Source of the DNA: Dromaius novaehollandiae
Lineage: Eukaryota > Chordata > Aves > Casuariiformes > Dromaiidae
Length of the DNA stretch: 64,000 nucleotides
Assembly (NCBI RefSeq): GCF_036370855.1
Contig: NC_088102.1
Coordinates: forward strand, 67,713,601-67,777,600
Direction of reading: 5' to 3'
Shown here: positions 39,101-54,100 of the stretch, piece by piece
Position numbering within the stretch: the first letter of the stretch is position 1
Layout: every line of letters starts with the position of its first letter
Program-made: the position numbers and the translations under genes
The notes under the pieces: model-generated
What the model saw: only the letters and a program-made list of their open reading frames with translations
What the model was told of the DNA's origin: nothing
Databases searched by the model: none

Positions 39101-42100
39101 CTCAGAGACCGGCAAGTGGGTTGGCAGGAATGGATGGTATAGCTGTAATTTAGGGATTTGGGACACAAGGTGGTATATTTTGCTTGGAAGAGGAAAACAG
39201 AAGAGATTTGTTAATTCCAGATGGTAATCTCTGATGGGAAGAAAGAAACAGTAGGCTGTAGAAACAGCAGATAAACATTAGTGTACTTTCCTTTGCCTAT
39301 GTTGCATCTTTCATGTAAATGTATTTCTGAATATCTTCAGAACTAGACCTGAAAACCTACAGTACATACTGAGTAAGCCAAGGGAGGTATGCAAACAAGA
39401 AAGTATTTTTTCAAATGAAATTTCAGAAAGAAACCTCCATCAGGCGCTGCCTTTCATCACCGAGACTTCTAAACCTTTGATGTATGAGGCAGGATGTGTC
39501 CTTGAATATCTCCCAGTATCCTGGAAACAGACCTATTGGGTCAGTGGAGCCCAGCATGTGGCTTCAGACACCTTTCATTTGCAAGTGTTCTGGTTAGTAC
39601 AACTGATACTGTTATTCTAATATGTCACATTTATCTCTATTATAACTTGTGATATGTAAAGCCGCAGTTAATTCAAAGTTGTGCAGAAAAAGGTAGAGGC
39701 ACTTATGTAACAGCTCTTCCCTAAGCTAGCTGTGTCTCCCATCTATTTGTATTCACTCTTGCTAGTAATGGATTGATTCTAAGGGAACAGCAGATAATTA
39801 CTTCTAGGAGTGCACTTACCAAAATCCCTTCCTCAACACTTACTATGTTTGCCTAGAAATTAACATAAAATAATCTTTGATGGACAGGTTTTATTGATGG
39901 GCTTTCTTAGAACAGGGGATGATTACAGTACTTACAACAGACATCAGTTCTCCATCCGCTCAGCTGGATTCCTTTTGCAGCACATGCTCTCACATAGGAA
40001 GACAAAGCTGCACACAGGCAGTCTTCACTCTTTTCACAGTTACATGTGTCAAACATGCAGTTCTAGGAATGCAGGGAAAAATAAATTCTCAACACTTGTA
40101 TAATTGTCAACCCAAAGAAAATTAATGCTAAGTTTACAGTCCCATGCGTTACATCCTTTTTCAGGTATACTCAGTCACAGACCATACGAACATAGCTTTG
40201 TTACTTTCTATTCTTCCTCTAAGTTTCCTGGTAGAGAAGAATGAAGGTAATAGAAATTCAGTTGGTGTCTGCAGTTATTGGGAAATAGTGGCCTTAACAG
40301 CTTCATGTTTACCTCAACCTGTATTTACAAATATGCTGCACAAGGGCATAGTCTATTCACAGTACACCGTCTAGCTGTGTCACCTCACCAGCACCCATAT
40401 CTAGATGATTCATAGTGAGAAGAAAGATGGGCAACATACAGACAGCAGAATGATGCCACTTAATTAGACACTGGGCTTTCTCTGCCAAGTAGTTACTAAT
40501 GATGTACAAGGCTGGGGAGACAACAATTCACTGTAATATTCAAGCGAGCATTTGACATGCTTTTACATAAACTTCCTATTATATGTTTATATCCATTCAG
40601 GAGTAAGCAGCAGCCTTTGCATTTGCAAGCAGGTCAGGATGACAATGCCAAGACTGTTAATTGAAATAAGGTAAGGTTACAACACAAACAAGAGTACACG
40701 TTGAGAGAAAGAAGTGCTGCAATACAGAAATTAAAATACAGGCATTGTGTAATACAAGAAACATGTCAGGGACAGTCCTTTACTGACTGATCATCAGTAT
40801 TCTACTATTTCTAATGTTTCTAAAGGGAAAAACAGTCAAAAAGTACCGTGTGGTAAATCGAGGGATTCACTGCATAGTGGCAATCAGCAAAAGGTCCTTT
40901 GCTTTTGGTTAGGAGTCCACACCAATGCTGAGCATACTTTTCTGTGAAGAGAACAGATCATACCAACTCACATTAACCTTTGTATCTCATTAGTCACAAA
41001 AACCCACTGCCTTGGACTGTGAAGCCAGTTCTGAAAATACATCAAATCTCTCCTTTCTTTTTTCGCTCAGCTTGTGGGCTAGGGTTGCTAGGGCCTAAGG
41101 ACCATGGAAACAGACTTGCTAAAGAGGCTGAATATAGGATTACCAAAAATACTCCTGCAATCCACTCCGCTGACACCAAGTTGTGAGCTTAGACACTCTC
41201 CGATTTCAGTGACCACGCAGTTTCCTTCATTTACGTTTCCTTGACTCCTCTTTTACTTCATTACTTATCCCTAGTGCTAGCATTGCTAATATGTGTTTCT
41301 GATTTCAAATGTATGTCTCTACCATACATTTACCATTTACTTACTATGTAAGATTCTTTATTCTCTTATTTTTGCTTTCTTTTGTCAAGGGAAGCGTTTT
41401 GCTATGAGGAAAAAAATTAGAAAAATTCTAAGAAACACTTACCATTTTCAATGCTGAGTGCACAAGGGTTCTCAAAACTGTTTTGGATATTAGGGCATGA
41501 AGCCTGAGTTTTCCATGTATTAGCAAATGCTGCTGCCGTTCCTTCAACTACTCCACTCACGGCCTTGAAGTCATCAGCTTGGACATCATTGAAATTTCCA
41601 CAGAGACCTGTTGAAAAGCAGTGAAAAGTTTATACTGCTCACACTAGGCAAAACACATTAAACAAGAGGTTATTTTCATATTTCATTCACCTACCACAGG
41701 TCTGGTCTTTGAAAATAGGATCAAGCCGCACAAATACTTGCATGATGGGTGTGATTTGGATTTCAAGCTGGAGGCCAAAATTTGTCTGTAGGATGATGAA
41801 GAATGATGAGGCTCTGAAGAGGGTGACATTAGCTATGGATGAAAAATAGAATGATCACTTTCTGGATGAGGTCAAATGCTGGAAATGGTGCATCATTGTA
41901 CTATTCTTCTTGAATTTCTATTGCAATCATTGCAACTGCTGATGTGAAATAAAGCCAAAAATTTTTTAAATGAATCAGAAATATAAATCAAAGTTTACAA
42001 TTCAAAATTTGCTTGCAGCTACCAAGTTGCTAACTTTATTTGCTATCTCAACATTAAATAATTGGAGATTACTCCTTGTGAGAAAAAAAGAAGAAAAAAA

Positions 42101-45100
42101 CAGATGGCACTGAACATTAACAAAAAAAACTTTTTTTCTTGTTTCTAAACTTGTATAGCATACATTGGAGCCCTCACTTCACTGGAGAGGGAAAATAAGC
42201 AGCATCTAGATGTCACAGATATCAGGTAGAATCATTAGTTACTGAGACAGACATCAAAAATCAAAGTTCTGTCTGAACAAGCAGGAGATGAAGTAATCGT
42301 TTGGGCAGTGAGATGGAAGAAATCCTTACAGTGACCAAATCAGAAGAGTGTAAATACTGTTTGCTTGTGTTTGAACTCTTGCCTATGTCTGTATGGCCTC
42401 ACATTTCTTTCTGACAGCAAACTTCACACTTCTGCTTCAAAAGCACCTGTGTGACTCTGGCACTATCTCAGGGAGAACCAAGGCAGGAACATTCTGGGTT
42501 CTGAACAGCTCAGAGTACTCAGCTCTACTGTGGTGTAAAATAACAAGCAGGTGTGGAGGGGAAGTTCTGAGTTTATCACTTCTAGACTGTTAGATAAAAT
42601 ATACCTGCTGAGAAGGGCAGCTGAGTGTAGATCGAGTTCACAAACACGCCACCATCAGGTTTGGCCACGATGAGCTGGTAAGGAAGAGGAACAACAGGCA
42701 GCAGTGTAAAGGATTACTGTGGTTCAAGGGGTAATAATGGTGATGACTCAGGTGCACTCTGAGGTTTTCGTTAAAGGGAGTCCCTGTTCCTTTTGTTTTC
42801 CATCTATTAATTTTTCTTGCCATAAAAGATTTGTTTTTAAAGAGTCTTCTCACCTTCTTAGTGAATTACATCATCTTGGTTTCTGCGAATGCAGGGCCCC
42901 ACATCTTTGTGATGAATTACATCCCTTACTGTTGTAGTGGTAGCCACTAACCTAAAAGCTTATGGTTTCTTCACATAATTGGCAGAAAAAATAGCTTTTC
43001 TTCTGCTTTGTGAATACAGTATTATTCTCAATGAACTTGCACAAAGCCAAATTTGCTACTTATCTTATTTTCATAACAAAATACATTTATCGATTAAAAA
43101 ATAACATGTACTTATCAAGTGCTGACTGCTCGAGGGAGAAATGCTGATTAAGGCTGACTGATTAAGGCCTAGCTTCTTTGCTCCCCACATTTTTTATACT
43201 TGTTCTCCATAGTTGTTTTGCATTCTTACAGTTTGTCCTTTATTCATGCTGAGGGCCACTGTCTTCAAGCACGTCTCGGTGTCTGTCAGGCCACACTTGC
43301 GTAGTTCTCCCAGGACGGTGAATGTGTCATCTTCACAGTGCTGAGAAAAAAATGACCACAGTTATTTCATGAAAGGCTAATTACAGAAGCTTTCCCTGTC
43401 AAATTCCCTCTCAGCTCTGAAAAAGTATTTTCTGTTTCTGGAGAAGATCCAGACTCTCCCAAATCCTGGGCCTTTTGTGGTCTAAGATTCAGTTTTGTCT
43501 TTTGGACTGAATAGGAACAATGAGAGAAGTCGAATCTGGTTCTGCACCTTCTTTCATGATGTCCAAATTCAGAGTTTTTATTCATGGCCTCCTAATTTTT
43601 TATTCAATTCTACTGTTTTTTTCATCCTTCTGGAGCTGGTATAAATGCTAGACAAAAATGTTGGCTTTTACCGAACTGTGAAAATGGAGGGAAAAAAAGC
43701 AAAGAATAAACAGAAAAAGCACCCAAAAGGTCAAGGCATTTCATTTCCACATTATTGTAATGAAATGTTTTGATTAAAATTACCTTTTAAGTTCATTATT
43801 TTTTCTGATTTATTTTTAGAAGTGTTTTAAGATGTTCAGAATCTAAATGAAATGTATCATTTGACTTGAACTGATTTGTCTATATTTGAACTTCCCAGAA
43901 ATGAAAGAAAAAATATTTGTCTTATTAATTTGAACTTATTTTCCTTTTATTTTTCAGAACTGCTACTGTAATTTTTCAGAACTTGTTGAACCATTTGGTC
44001 CAATACTGTAAAATACAGTAACATGGCAAAAATACATGCACCTCAGTGAGAGGGTAGGATTTATCACACTGAAAAATGTAGGCTAAGCAAATCCTTAAAA
44101 AGGCAATGGTCTTCAGCAATTATTACCCCACAGAATTGGAAATTCTTCAGTAACCACCGCACATTGTTGCATGATATACTATAACATCCAACCCATAGAT
44201 AGTTAACTCATTTGAATGGCAGCACATGCTTTAGTAATCTAGTTAAGTGAGAAACCCTTCAATGTCCTTTCGTAAAAATGGTAAGTTTCCTGAGTGTTGA
44301 CTGAGATCACTCTTTCTTTCTATGAATGCTTAAGGCTTTATGCCCTCATAAAATCTTCCAGTGCCCACCTTAGAGAGGACATAAGTGCAGTCTCCATGGA
44401 CATTGAAATGTTTTTTGTCGTATGAGGAAATGTGTGAGCCTCCCTCTACTGAACATACTCCGGGGCATGGCAGGTCTTGGCAACTCCATTGACCTCCATT
44501 ACAGGTACTGGAAGAGAGAGGATGAAGTTAGCTGAAATCAGTGACAGTAATCCAGAGTAAAAGGATTTACCATGTTAGACTCAGCTATTTTGCTACTGTT
44601 TTTCCCTTCAAGTTGTAGTTTGAATGCAAAGTAAACCTAGGTTTAAAACTTTCCAAAATACTGCGACCATGTGATGCAAAGCATTAAAGGGAACTAATGA
44701 CTCTGGTATGCAGTCACATTGCTCATTCAGTTTTTTTCCTCCTTTGGACAGGTGGACTCTGTCAGAACAGGTACTAGATAAGCAATTGCTTGTCCTTTGC
44801 AGCTAACATGAAAGCACAATGCCAAATTAAAATTTTCTCTTCTGATGTGTTATACATATGTGTCAGAAACTGACAGAAGGGTAACCCCATATCTGCTCCT
44901 GAGGCAGATCAAATCTATCTTCTGAGGTGAAATGGTAAAGCACAGGTAGAGGATTAATTATTAGGAAATCAAGGTTGCATTGTGTCATCCTTTGCTTTCT
45001 CCAGAGAAAATAAATATTTGCAGATACATAAATGACTGTTACTTCATTCGCCTTGGAGAAGTCCAAATGCTTGAACAAAATAAACAAAGAGGAAGCATTT

Positions 45101-48100
45101 TAAGTCACTGGTGAGAAATCTAAACATTGTAAATCCTTACTTTGATCAACTTCAGTTAGAGTGCAAACCTGGTTAAGACTGTTGCTAAATAAAGTATGTT
45201 CTTTAGGGTTATTTTGGAACTGTAGCGGTCAGTAAAATAAACAGATAGATTATTGATGATGCAATTGCATATCATAATCCATTAAACTCATTAAATAGAG
45301 GAAGCAACAAGTTAGAGTAGTAAGAGAGGTTACCAGGAATGGCACTTGGCTGAAAAAGAAGTTCCTGGAGCGTAGGTGTTGCCATTATAAATACAGGGGC
45401 ATTGTTCAAGGGGGATGCAGCCAGAGTTGTTGATGTCATCAAACACAGTTCCTAAAGAGAAAAACACCTTGATCGATTAAAGAGGTGTTTCACATACATG
45501 GGAAATAAATATTTTTTTGTTTTGTTTTACATAGTCTGTTACAAATTCTAAATATGATCTTGGAGACAGATCTGCAGCTGTCGTGACAGAGCATAGTTCT
45601 GCTAAGGACAGTATGACTATACCAGCTTGCACAGCATTCAACTTTTGTATTCTTAAATTCAGCTTGGTTTGAAAGAGGGACTTGTTGTAGTATAAGCAGC
45701 TTGTTGAGAGTGGTCTTGATCTGTATGTGCTGTTCCATTTTTCCTGCTTTCTGAATGTTGCACATGTACTGGCAATTAATTCAGATGCCTTTTTTCAGTT
45801 GGTAAATGATAAATGAACTTGTCACTTGCAGCTGTGAAGAATGCAACTGTAGGAGCCTTAAGCCCCATGGAACCTGTCCAAACCCGGCAGCTAGGCTGTT
45901 GTTCATTGAGATCAGAGATGTGAGGACATAAGGACTTGCCTGTCGGGCAGAAACAACCATCCATACAGTGCTCTTCACAAAACTGAGATCGTTCAAGATT
46001 GGTGCATGTGTCAGTGCAGGGGGAGCCACACTCCTGGTACTGCATGTTGTGAGGACATGTCTTGGCTAAAATTTTAAAGGAGAAGAATTTTTTTCAGTCA
46101 AAAGCATTTTTAGTTCACTGTGTATGAAAATACGCATGCATTTAAGTTTGACAACTAGAGATAAAGCCACACCAAACTGCAGATTCATCCTCAGGCTTCC
46201 TTGAAATTTGCACTCAAATCCGTATTTCACAGTTCAGATTTGCTTTCCATGACTGTGTCCAAAAAGAACTGTCTGGTGCTGAACTGGTGGCTCTCTGACT
46301 GGATTTCTAGGGATATCAGGATAATGGCCCCATAAGCCAGCAAGGCCTGTGTTTCTACTGAAGACACCATTCTTGAGAACACCTGTATAGCTAGTGAAAC
46401 GTAGGAGTTACATTCCTAAAGCTTTAGTATATCTGGATTTTTCAGATATCATCGGAAGGGCAGATAGTACCACAGGAAATTCTGTTTTGGAAGAAATGTT
46501 GGTGATCTCAGTTTCACCAGCTACACCCCTAATCTAGTATGTATTTAATTCAGTGCAAATTTCTGTGAAGACTGCAATGGTACAAACTCCTCACTACCAA
46601 ACAGAAGGTGGTAAAAAAGGGCCTAGAAGACCCAATCAGTTATCAGTGGGATAAAAAATACTGTAGCCGCCATGAGAAAAGGAAGAGAACAAAAATACAA
46701 GTCAGCATGTACCCCTCATTCTTTCTTTCTCTCTTTTCCTTTGCTTGTTCCCTTTACTTTCCCAGTTAATTATATTACACTTTAATTCTGAATAAGACTA
46801 TCCATGAATGTTTGACAGTGTTTAATACATTTCGCATTAAAAGCTTCATGTTTTTTTCTGAAGTCCACATGCTTGAGGTTGTATATTGGAACTTACTGGA
46901 GAATACAGTCTTGAATTGCCTGTAATTCCCATGCCTCTTCAGCATAATTTGGGACCTTGTTGCTTGTTAGCCACTGAGCATAAAGTAAGGCTACCTCCAG
47001 TGACACTTACGGCATAGTTTTGAGGTTCTCCAGTTCAAAGGCTCCCCACCAGCATGAGTGCACTGCCGAGAGTATTCAGCAAAGGTATCACAGATACACG
47101 AGGCATTCTTAGACTCCTCAGAGCGGCACAAGTCTTCTTGGCAAGCCATAATGTACTTGCTAACACCAACTAGATCATTACATTCTGCAAATGCAGAGCT
47201 GGTCAATGTTTTCTGGCATATGTTATCCTTGGGAGAAAAAAAAAAAATTACAGCTTCCACAAAATAGAGAGGAACAATTTTTTAGCACTGTTATTCTGTT
47301 AAATTATTCTTTAATAGAATCTTACCTCCCTTTTCAGTTTACTATCACCCTAGAGCTTTTTCCTATCAAAGGTGTAGAAGGGAACAATATATTTGAAAGA
47401 AAAACAAAGGAACAATCAAAAAGATCCTTACAAGATTATCAGTGCAATTATCTGGGAGGGAAGAAGTAGGGTCTTCGCAGTTTTCTGTTGGCCCATCCAT
47501 TTTCTGCATATTCCCAAACTGTAAGGCTGTTATCTTAATATCTGTACAAAAGAAGTTTAATAATGAGGGGTTTTTTTAATGCAACTGCCTTTTATCTTTT
47601 TCTCCTCTCAAGAATTCTGTTGTAGACTGGCCAAGGCAGCTAGCTCCCTTAAGTCTTTTCATTTAATCACCACTCCTTCCAAAATAAACACTGACATCTC
47701 AGTCTCATTTTACCTTGCACAGCTCCCTCGAGAAAGTACATTGGAAAAAGTACATTGGAAAACAATTCTATTACATCTAGATGCAAACTAAGACTTTTAC
47801 TGGAAAACAGTAAGCTGTTTTCAGATGATACTGAGCCCATACAGGTAAGAGAGAAAATGATTTAAATGGATTTGGACAGTGGAGACAGCTGTGAGACAAG
47901 GCTTAGGAAAAGGCTCAAGCTGAGAAAGGAGAGACAGATGAAGAGAAGACTTTATGCAAATCAGCAGGCAAATATGTATTTACTTTGTGGAATGTGATTA
48001 CATATTCAAGATTGTGGCATTGTGCTTGATGGCTCATTAATTCTAGAAAAAAAGCTATTTGCTAGGCATCACAAATCAGAATAAATTTGTTATTATTAGA

Positions 48101-51100
48101 AGCATTTCTAATTTTAAGACAGAACTGAAGCAATAAATATACTGACTATATATTACAATTACCTTTTGTTTCATTGAATATGTTTCTATATTTATTTATA
48201 CTAGTAAGTGTGAATCTGGCTCACCTCTGTGGGGTTAGCTGAATAGGTAAATAAATCAATGGCACACAAAAAACATGCAATCACTTGTTAGCACCAGTAA
48301 TATACTTAAAATACTAAATTAGGTTATCTGATCTCTGTACTACATATTTTTGAATTGAAGGTAAATCCTTCAACAGGATAGGAAAGAGGAATGCTGATGA
48401 TGATAGAGCTAAAAGAATACCAAAAAATGTTGGAGACAGCAGAAACCAATTTTTATTATTTAAAAAACTTACTGTTTGAATAAAACTCATTGTAAATTGG
48501 AATGCCATTGAAGTCTCCACAAAGCCCACAGGTCTGATTGGCATATTTCTCATTCAATTCCAGCTAGAATGGTGGAAAGAAAGTTGACAGAGGTTAGTAT
48601 ACACATTCTAAAAAATATTCAAGACCAGTGAAAGCACTTGCACCTGCTGCGACTAGATATTTTTCATCAGAGTTGTGTAATTTAATCTACAATCTAATTC
48701 TAATTCTAATCCATGCAATCTACTTCAAACTTGGGTGATAGAATGAAGAGTTGGCTTGGATTTGATTAAAAATGTAGAGCCCAAGCTATTCATGCAGACA
48801 TACTTTTCATTATAATATCTATATTACTCTCAGCTTCTTTCTCTCTATACTACTTTTTCAGAAAGAAAATGAAATCCACAGTGAAAATGAACTCCTAAGA
48901 AAATGGACTTCTACTAGAAAATGACATTTGAGGAGGTAAGTGGGTCCTTCTATAACAGTGCTAGCATGTCAGTGGTATAATGAAAGTGATTTTTCACCCC
49001 ACTTTTAAGCAGAAGTCTGCTATCCACTAGAGGCAAATCCATGTAATTTTCTTCAGGATAGTCTGGATGAAAACCAATCTTAACGAAGAAGTATATGACA
49101 GTAAGAGATGGGAAGGCAATAGTAACCCCAAAGCTGATGGGGTCTGGTCTAACCAAAGAATAGCTCTATGGTCTCTGAATGCATAGACATTAGGCCTACA
49201 TACCTAGGCCTATATACCTAGACATTAGGGTTATATACCTATATACCTAGTTTCCCTTTTATACACAATCTTTGTTTCTTTCAGGTTTAGCAACTTGATG
49301 CACACATGCATAAGCTCTGAGTGTACACAGTTATGGAATTCATATCTGTAAATGGGTCCACATGAAAGTAAGGCCCATGGAAAATTTAACATCAGATGCT
49401 TCTAAGTAAGCTGTCCTGAAGCCTCTGTCTTCAGGAGCTGCTCTTACCAGGATACTGTCATCTTCATTCCACATCAACACAATGCCTATTTTGCTGATTA
49501 CTTTCATGTAAATGTTGCTTCTCTCTATCGTAATTCCAGATTTGCTGTATGGCAGTTGAACCCTGAGAAAAGGTAGAAGGAATGGTAAGTATTTTCTGAC
49601 TCAGATGTTTGATAAAGAGAAAAAAATGGCTTGTGTGATTCAGCATCTATAGGGATTTTTCAGCAATACAGTTGTGTGGAAAGAAAGGCATTCAAAAAAT
49701 GAGATGGTCCCAAACAATCAAATGAGGATCTGAATTTGGATCCAACCTTGATCCAACTTTTAGTTTTGAGGTAGTCTCTAAGGGAAGGATTGATTTACTG
49801 TGGAATGGATTCATAGCAACTTATTCCATTATTTACATGGTTAAAATTGTCAGATTTGTTTAAGTACACATAATTTCCGTTCCCCAAAATACACAGAAGT
49901 ATTTGGCCAGTTTAAGAAAACCATCTGTGGTTAGCACATGAGTGTTACGAATAAACTTACCTGTCACTGTTGATTGTAACAGCATTTTTTGTTAGTTCAG
50001 CAGCTACACCTTCAATTTTCATGGTGATATGACTAATCGTTGGAGCATTTCCCACCACTGTGCGCCTAATCTGGATGTTGAAGTCCTCATAGGCAGCATT
50101 GCAATGGGATGCAAAAACATAATTACAGAGGCCAGGGAAGCGGAAGATGTCCCCATCAAAAGTCTTGAAGTGGAAGTTGCCCCATGTGCTGCACACACGG
50201 CCATTGTGAGCAAGGTTGGAAGCTGTGAATTTAAAACTAGCTGTAAAAACGACTAAAACTTCCCAGCCTTAACATGATATATAAACTTGTCCAAGCTTCA
50301 TTTTGTCAGTGAATAATTTTCCCCTGCCTACCTCTATTTGTTATTTTCTGTCCACCTATACATTATAAAACTAGTAACAGGGTATTCATTCTTCACTCAT
50401 CATCTGTCTACTATTCATCCTATATAACCTATAAACAGTTTTAGTTATGTTCGTCTGCAGCTTTATTTAAGTATTCACATTTCAGCTAACAGTTCAGTAT
50501 TATCTCATGTTTGATGACCTGCCTCTCTCTTTTTCCTCTTATGAGTCCATGATTCCTTTTATGAATGTCTTTCACTATTTGTATTGACTTTCTTGTCTAC
50601 ATCACCTAAAATTGGATACTTTTAAAATACATTTATTTTCTTTACTTACATGTTATTATTGGATTTGTCAGCATTGGTGGGATGACATTCACCTTAGATG
50701 AATTATTAGTATAAGCTAGAAAAAAAGTAAGGAAGAAAATTAAAACTAAGATAATAATTCTAAAACTTCCACCTAAAATTGACCTAGAAAAGACTAGAAA
50801 GTTAAAATGCTTGATCCAGGGAAACAACATTAAGCCTATTGTTGTTTTAATTAGATCTTGGATCAGGTTAAATTTCAAAATTAGGACTCTTAAATCATAA
50901 GAAATTGTCTTGTTTTTAATTGTCATGATTTGCATTTTCTACCTTGTAATTTTGACCCTTTTATGAAAATCTGCATTCTGTTAGGGGAGGCAGAAATTAA
51001 TCGCTCCACATGCTGGAGTGCTTCAGACACACTGTACAATACAAAGGGTTAAGCTATACTAAATTAGCCTATTACTAATACGAAAGTATAGTTGTCTTCT

Positions 51101-54100
51101 CATTACATCTCATCTTTCTAAGGAGGGAATAAAAAGTCTGATTTCTCCCTTTAATCTCTCTTTGTTATTTTTCTGTTAAGGGGTGAAAACTCTTTTAAAT
51201 GACCATAAATCCATTGTACAGGATGATGACAAATCATTAACTGGTAAAAATCAATGAAGCTGAGTTGTCATTTTGATTTCTCAACAATAGCCACTGACAG
51301 TACCGCTTGCCAAAAGATTTTCATTTCCATGTGTGTAGGGAATAAAATATCCTGCACTTACCTTCCATTTTGATTTTATACATACATATTCATGCACATG
51401 TGCATGCACCACCTATGAACCTACATCTCTTTTCTTAGCTACCTATTATTATACAAATATAACGACATACCAGGTATGTTTCTTAATAGGTTCTAATAAA
51501 AATGTTACAATTCTTTTAAATATAGTAGCTTGCAAATACATATATCTACTTTACATTACCATCAATATCCTAAAGAGGTTTTTTGGTGTGTTTATTATTT
51601 AGTAGAGATGCAGGAAATACAAATACAGATGCACACAGTATAAACCAACTTACCGGTTTGTTCCTGCTGAACAAGTTCAGGGTCGTTGTTTCCTGTTTCC
51701 TGTTGGCTTTGACTTTGGGCTCCTGTGAAAAAAATTTTCAAAGTATGTTAAGTAAAATGTCCTATATCTGAAATCTTCAAGTGAAGCATTCAGATAGGAT
51801 CAAAGGACCCAGGTATAATATCTCTGTAAGACAAAGGGAAGAGTCTTTGTCACATCAGAGAAAATGAATCAGACCCAAATAGAAAAGTAAAATGTAATTA
51901 TAGAAATAAAACTTTCTATTACAAACAGATAGAGTTTGAAATCCAGATCAACCTTTCATACACATATGCTTTCTTTATATCCCTTAAAATTCATGCAAGG
52001 GACTAATGACTGGATCACAGCCCTTATTTCAACATTGTGCTAAGTATCACTAATATGGGAAAAAAATACAGCAAGAATTCACAGACTGCAAGAGTCATTT
52101 ATTAAAATTTCTGTGCAGCAGTTAAGTAATAATAAGGAAAAACACAGACCAGGTTAAAAGAAACAAGGAGCTTAGGGCTAGATCCAATAATGGGCACAGA
52201 AGTTTATACATCAGTTTCTCTAGGGCTTAAGTATAAGGCCTTTAGCTTTGAAGCCAGCCCAGACCCCTCAGTTAGGGATCTTGATTTGCTTGACAGTAGG
52301 ATGCAAACAGGCACCTCAGAGTGCTAATTGAAGGGCCCATATGCTGAACAATAATCCAGGAGAAGTAATGAAAAGAAATACTATGCACAGTGCTACAGCC
52401 CCACACATTTTAAGCATCATTGCCTGACTAAAGGCTGAAGGAAGACTATGCATTCATTCAGGAGCCTGCAGGTTCCTGCGGTCAGGGTATGCGAAAATGA
52501 GATGCTCTCATACTTCTGTTTTAAAACACAACTGTTAGAGGAGGTGATAATTCCTTCACTATTTTATACAACAGCCTACCAGGTAGAACATTCACCCAAA
52601 AAGCAGAAAACCTGGTCTTTACCCTCCTCTCAGTCTGAGACAGTTCAAACTCGTGTCTTGGCTGGAGAAAGCCTCTAGCGTCAGGCTGTAAGTCTATCTG
52701 ACCAAGGATGCTTGCTACCCCACCTGAAGCTAAGACATCGTGTAGAAAATAATGGGACAGTGACAAAGGAGGAAAAAACAGGTGATGACCATGTGGCCAA
52801 ATGATTAGGGCACTCAGCTACATCAGAAATTCCTATTCTTGTGCCCACTTCAAGGATTATTTCTGTACCTCCAATTAAATGGTTAGTGGATTAACTACAT
52901 AAACTGTCTTCCAGATGAGTTCGCTCACTCCTAGTGTGCTTCTCCTTCTGGCTATTCTGTTTCTGACCCCATGAGTTTTATCTTTTCTCTGTGCATGGCC
53001 GAGTTGCCAGAAGAGGTGGTAGCAAGGACTTTTGCGAGATGAGAAATGTTGACCTGAACACTTTCAGGCTAAGAAGAAATCCAGTCCAGAGCTCCAGGAT
53101 TTGTACTCTAAGTTCTGGTCTTCTCTAAGTGAAAAAGGTGAGCATTTCCTGCTAAAGTAAAATGGTCACAGCTTTATTTTGTGCAGGACTGGATCCTGCC
53201 AGCATGTGATAACCATACCTGGAACATGTCTACTAACATGTAATTGCACTTTGCCAAGTCTAAATCCTCAGAGGATTTAGGCAGCGAAATGACTAATACC
53301 TGGATCCTGATCAGGATTATCTACCTGAGCGCTCTAGGTATTCTGGGCAATTTCACAGTCACAGAGGAACTGTCTATGTAATTTAGCCCTAAGTTAAGCC
53401 CCTTCTTTCCTTATACAATAGATGGGGAGAAGTCAAAGTCTCAAACTGGATCCCCAAAACCTGCCTTATTAACGGGGAGCCACATAGGCAGAGAGAGGGA
53501 AGTGCTGAAGTCAGGGCTGCGTTGCAAACACCACTCCCATTTGGTGTTTGCGTTCCTTACTGAGCTCTACCATCATGTATTTCCTCCACTGACAAATCTC
53601 AGCGCAGATATCTGCATGAAAAGTGGGCAACTACCTTTGCCAAAAATATAACTGGAGCAGGGGAGATTTTCTTTTCCAGCATAAATGGTACAATGCCAGC
53701 AGTTTGCCCATCCGTCCCAGAGGTGGAAGACACCTGCCTGAAGGGATTGAAGCCCCTACTCGATGAGAAGCCCCCAGAAGATGGCTGGCTTTGGAGGAGA
53801 GGGCTCTGGGCAGCCTCACCATCTCCTCTAGAAGTCTTTGCAGTTTCTGCAGAGTTTTTTTTTTTTTTGGACCTGGGCTTTTACTCTTTTCTCATTTACC
53901 TTTGTGTGTGGCCACTGGTGATGTACAAAGAAGTAGCTTGGGACAAAACTTAAGCAATTTCCATTTCCTGTTGGTCTCTCAATATCACAGATAATATCAT
54001 CAGGTAAATACATTCATATCATTAAAATAGATACCGATCAGGTGAGAAAATCTAACAAATGCCTCTGCAAGTCTTAGTAACAGGCCAGATTTGGCTCTTA

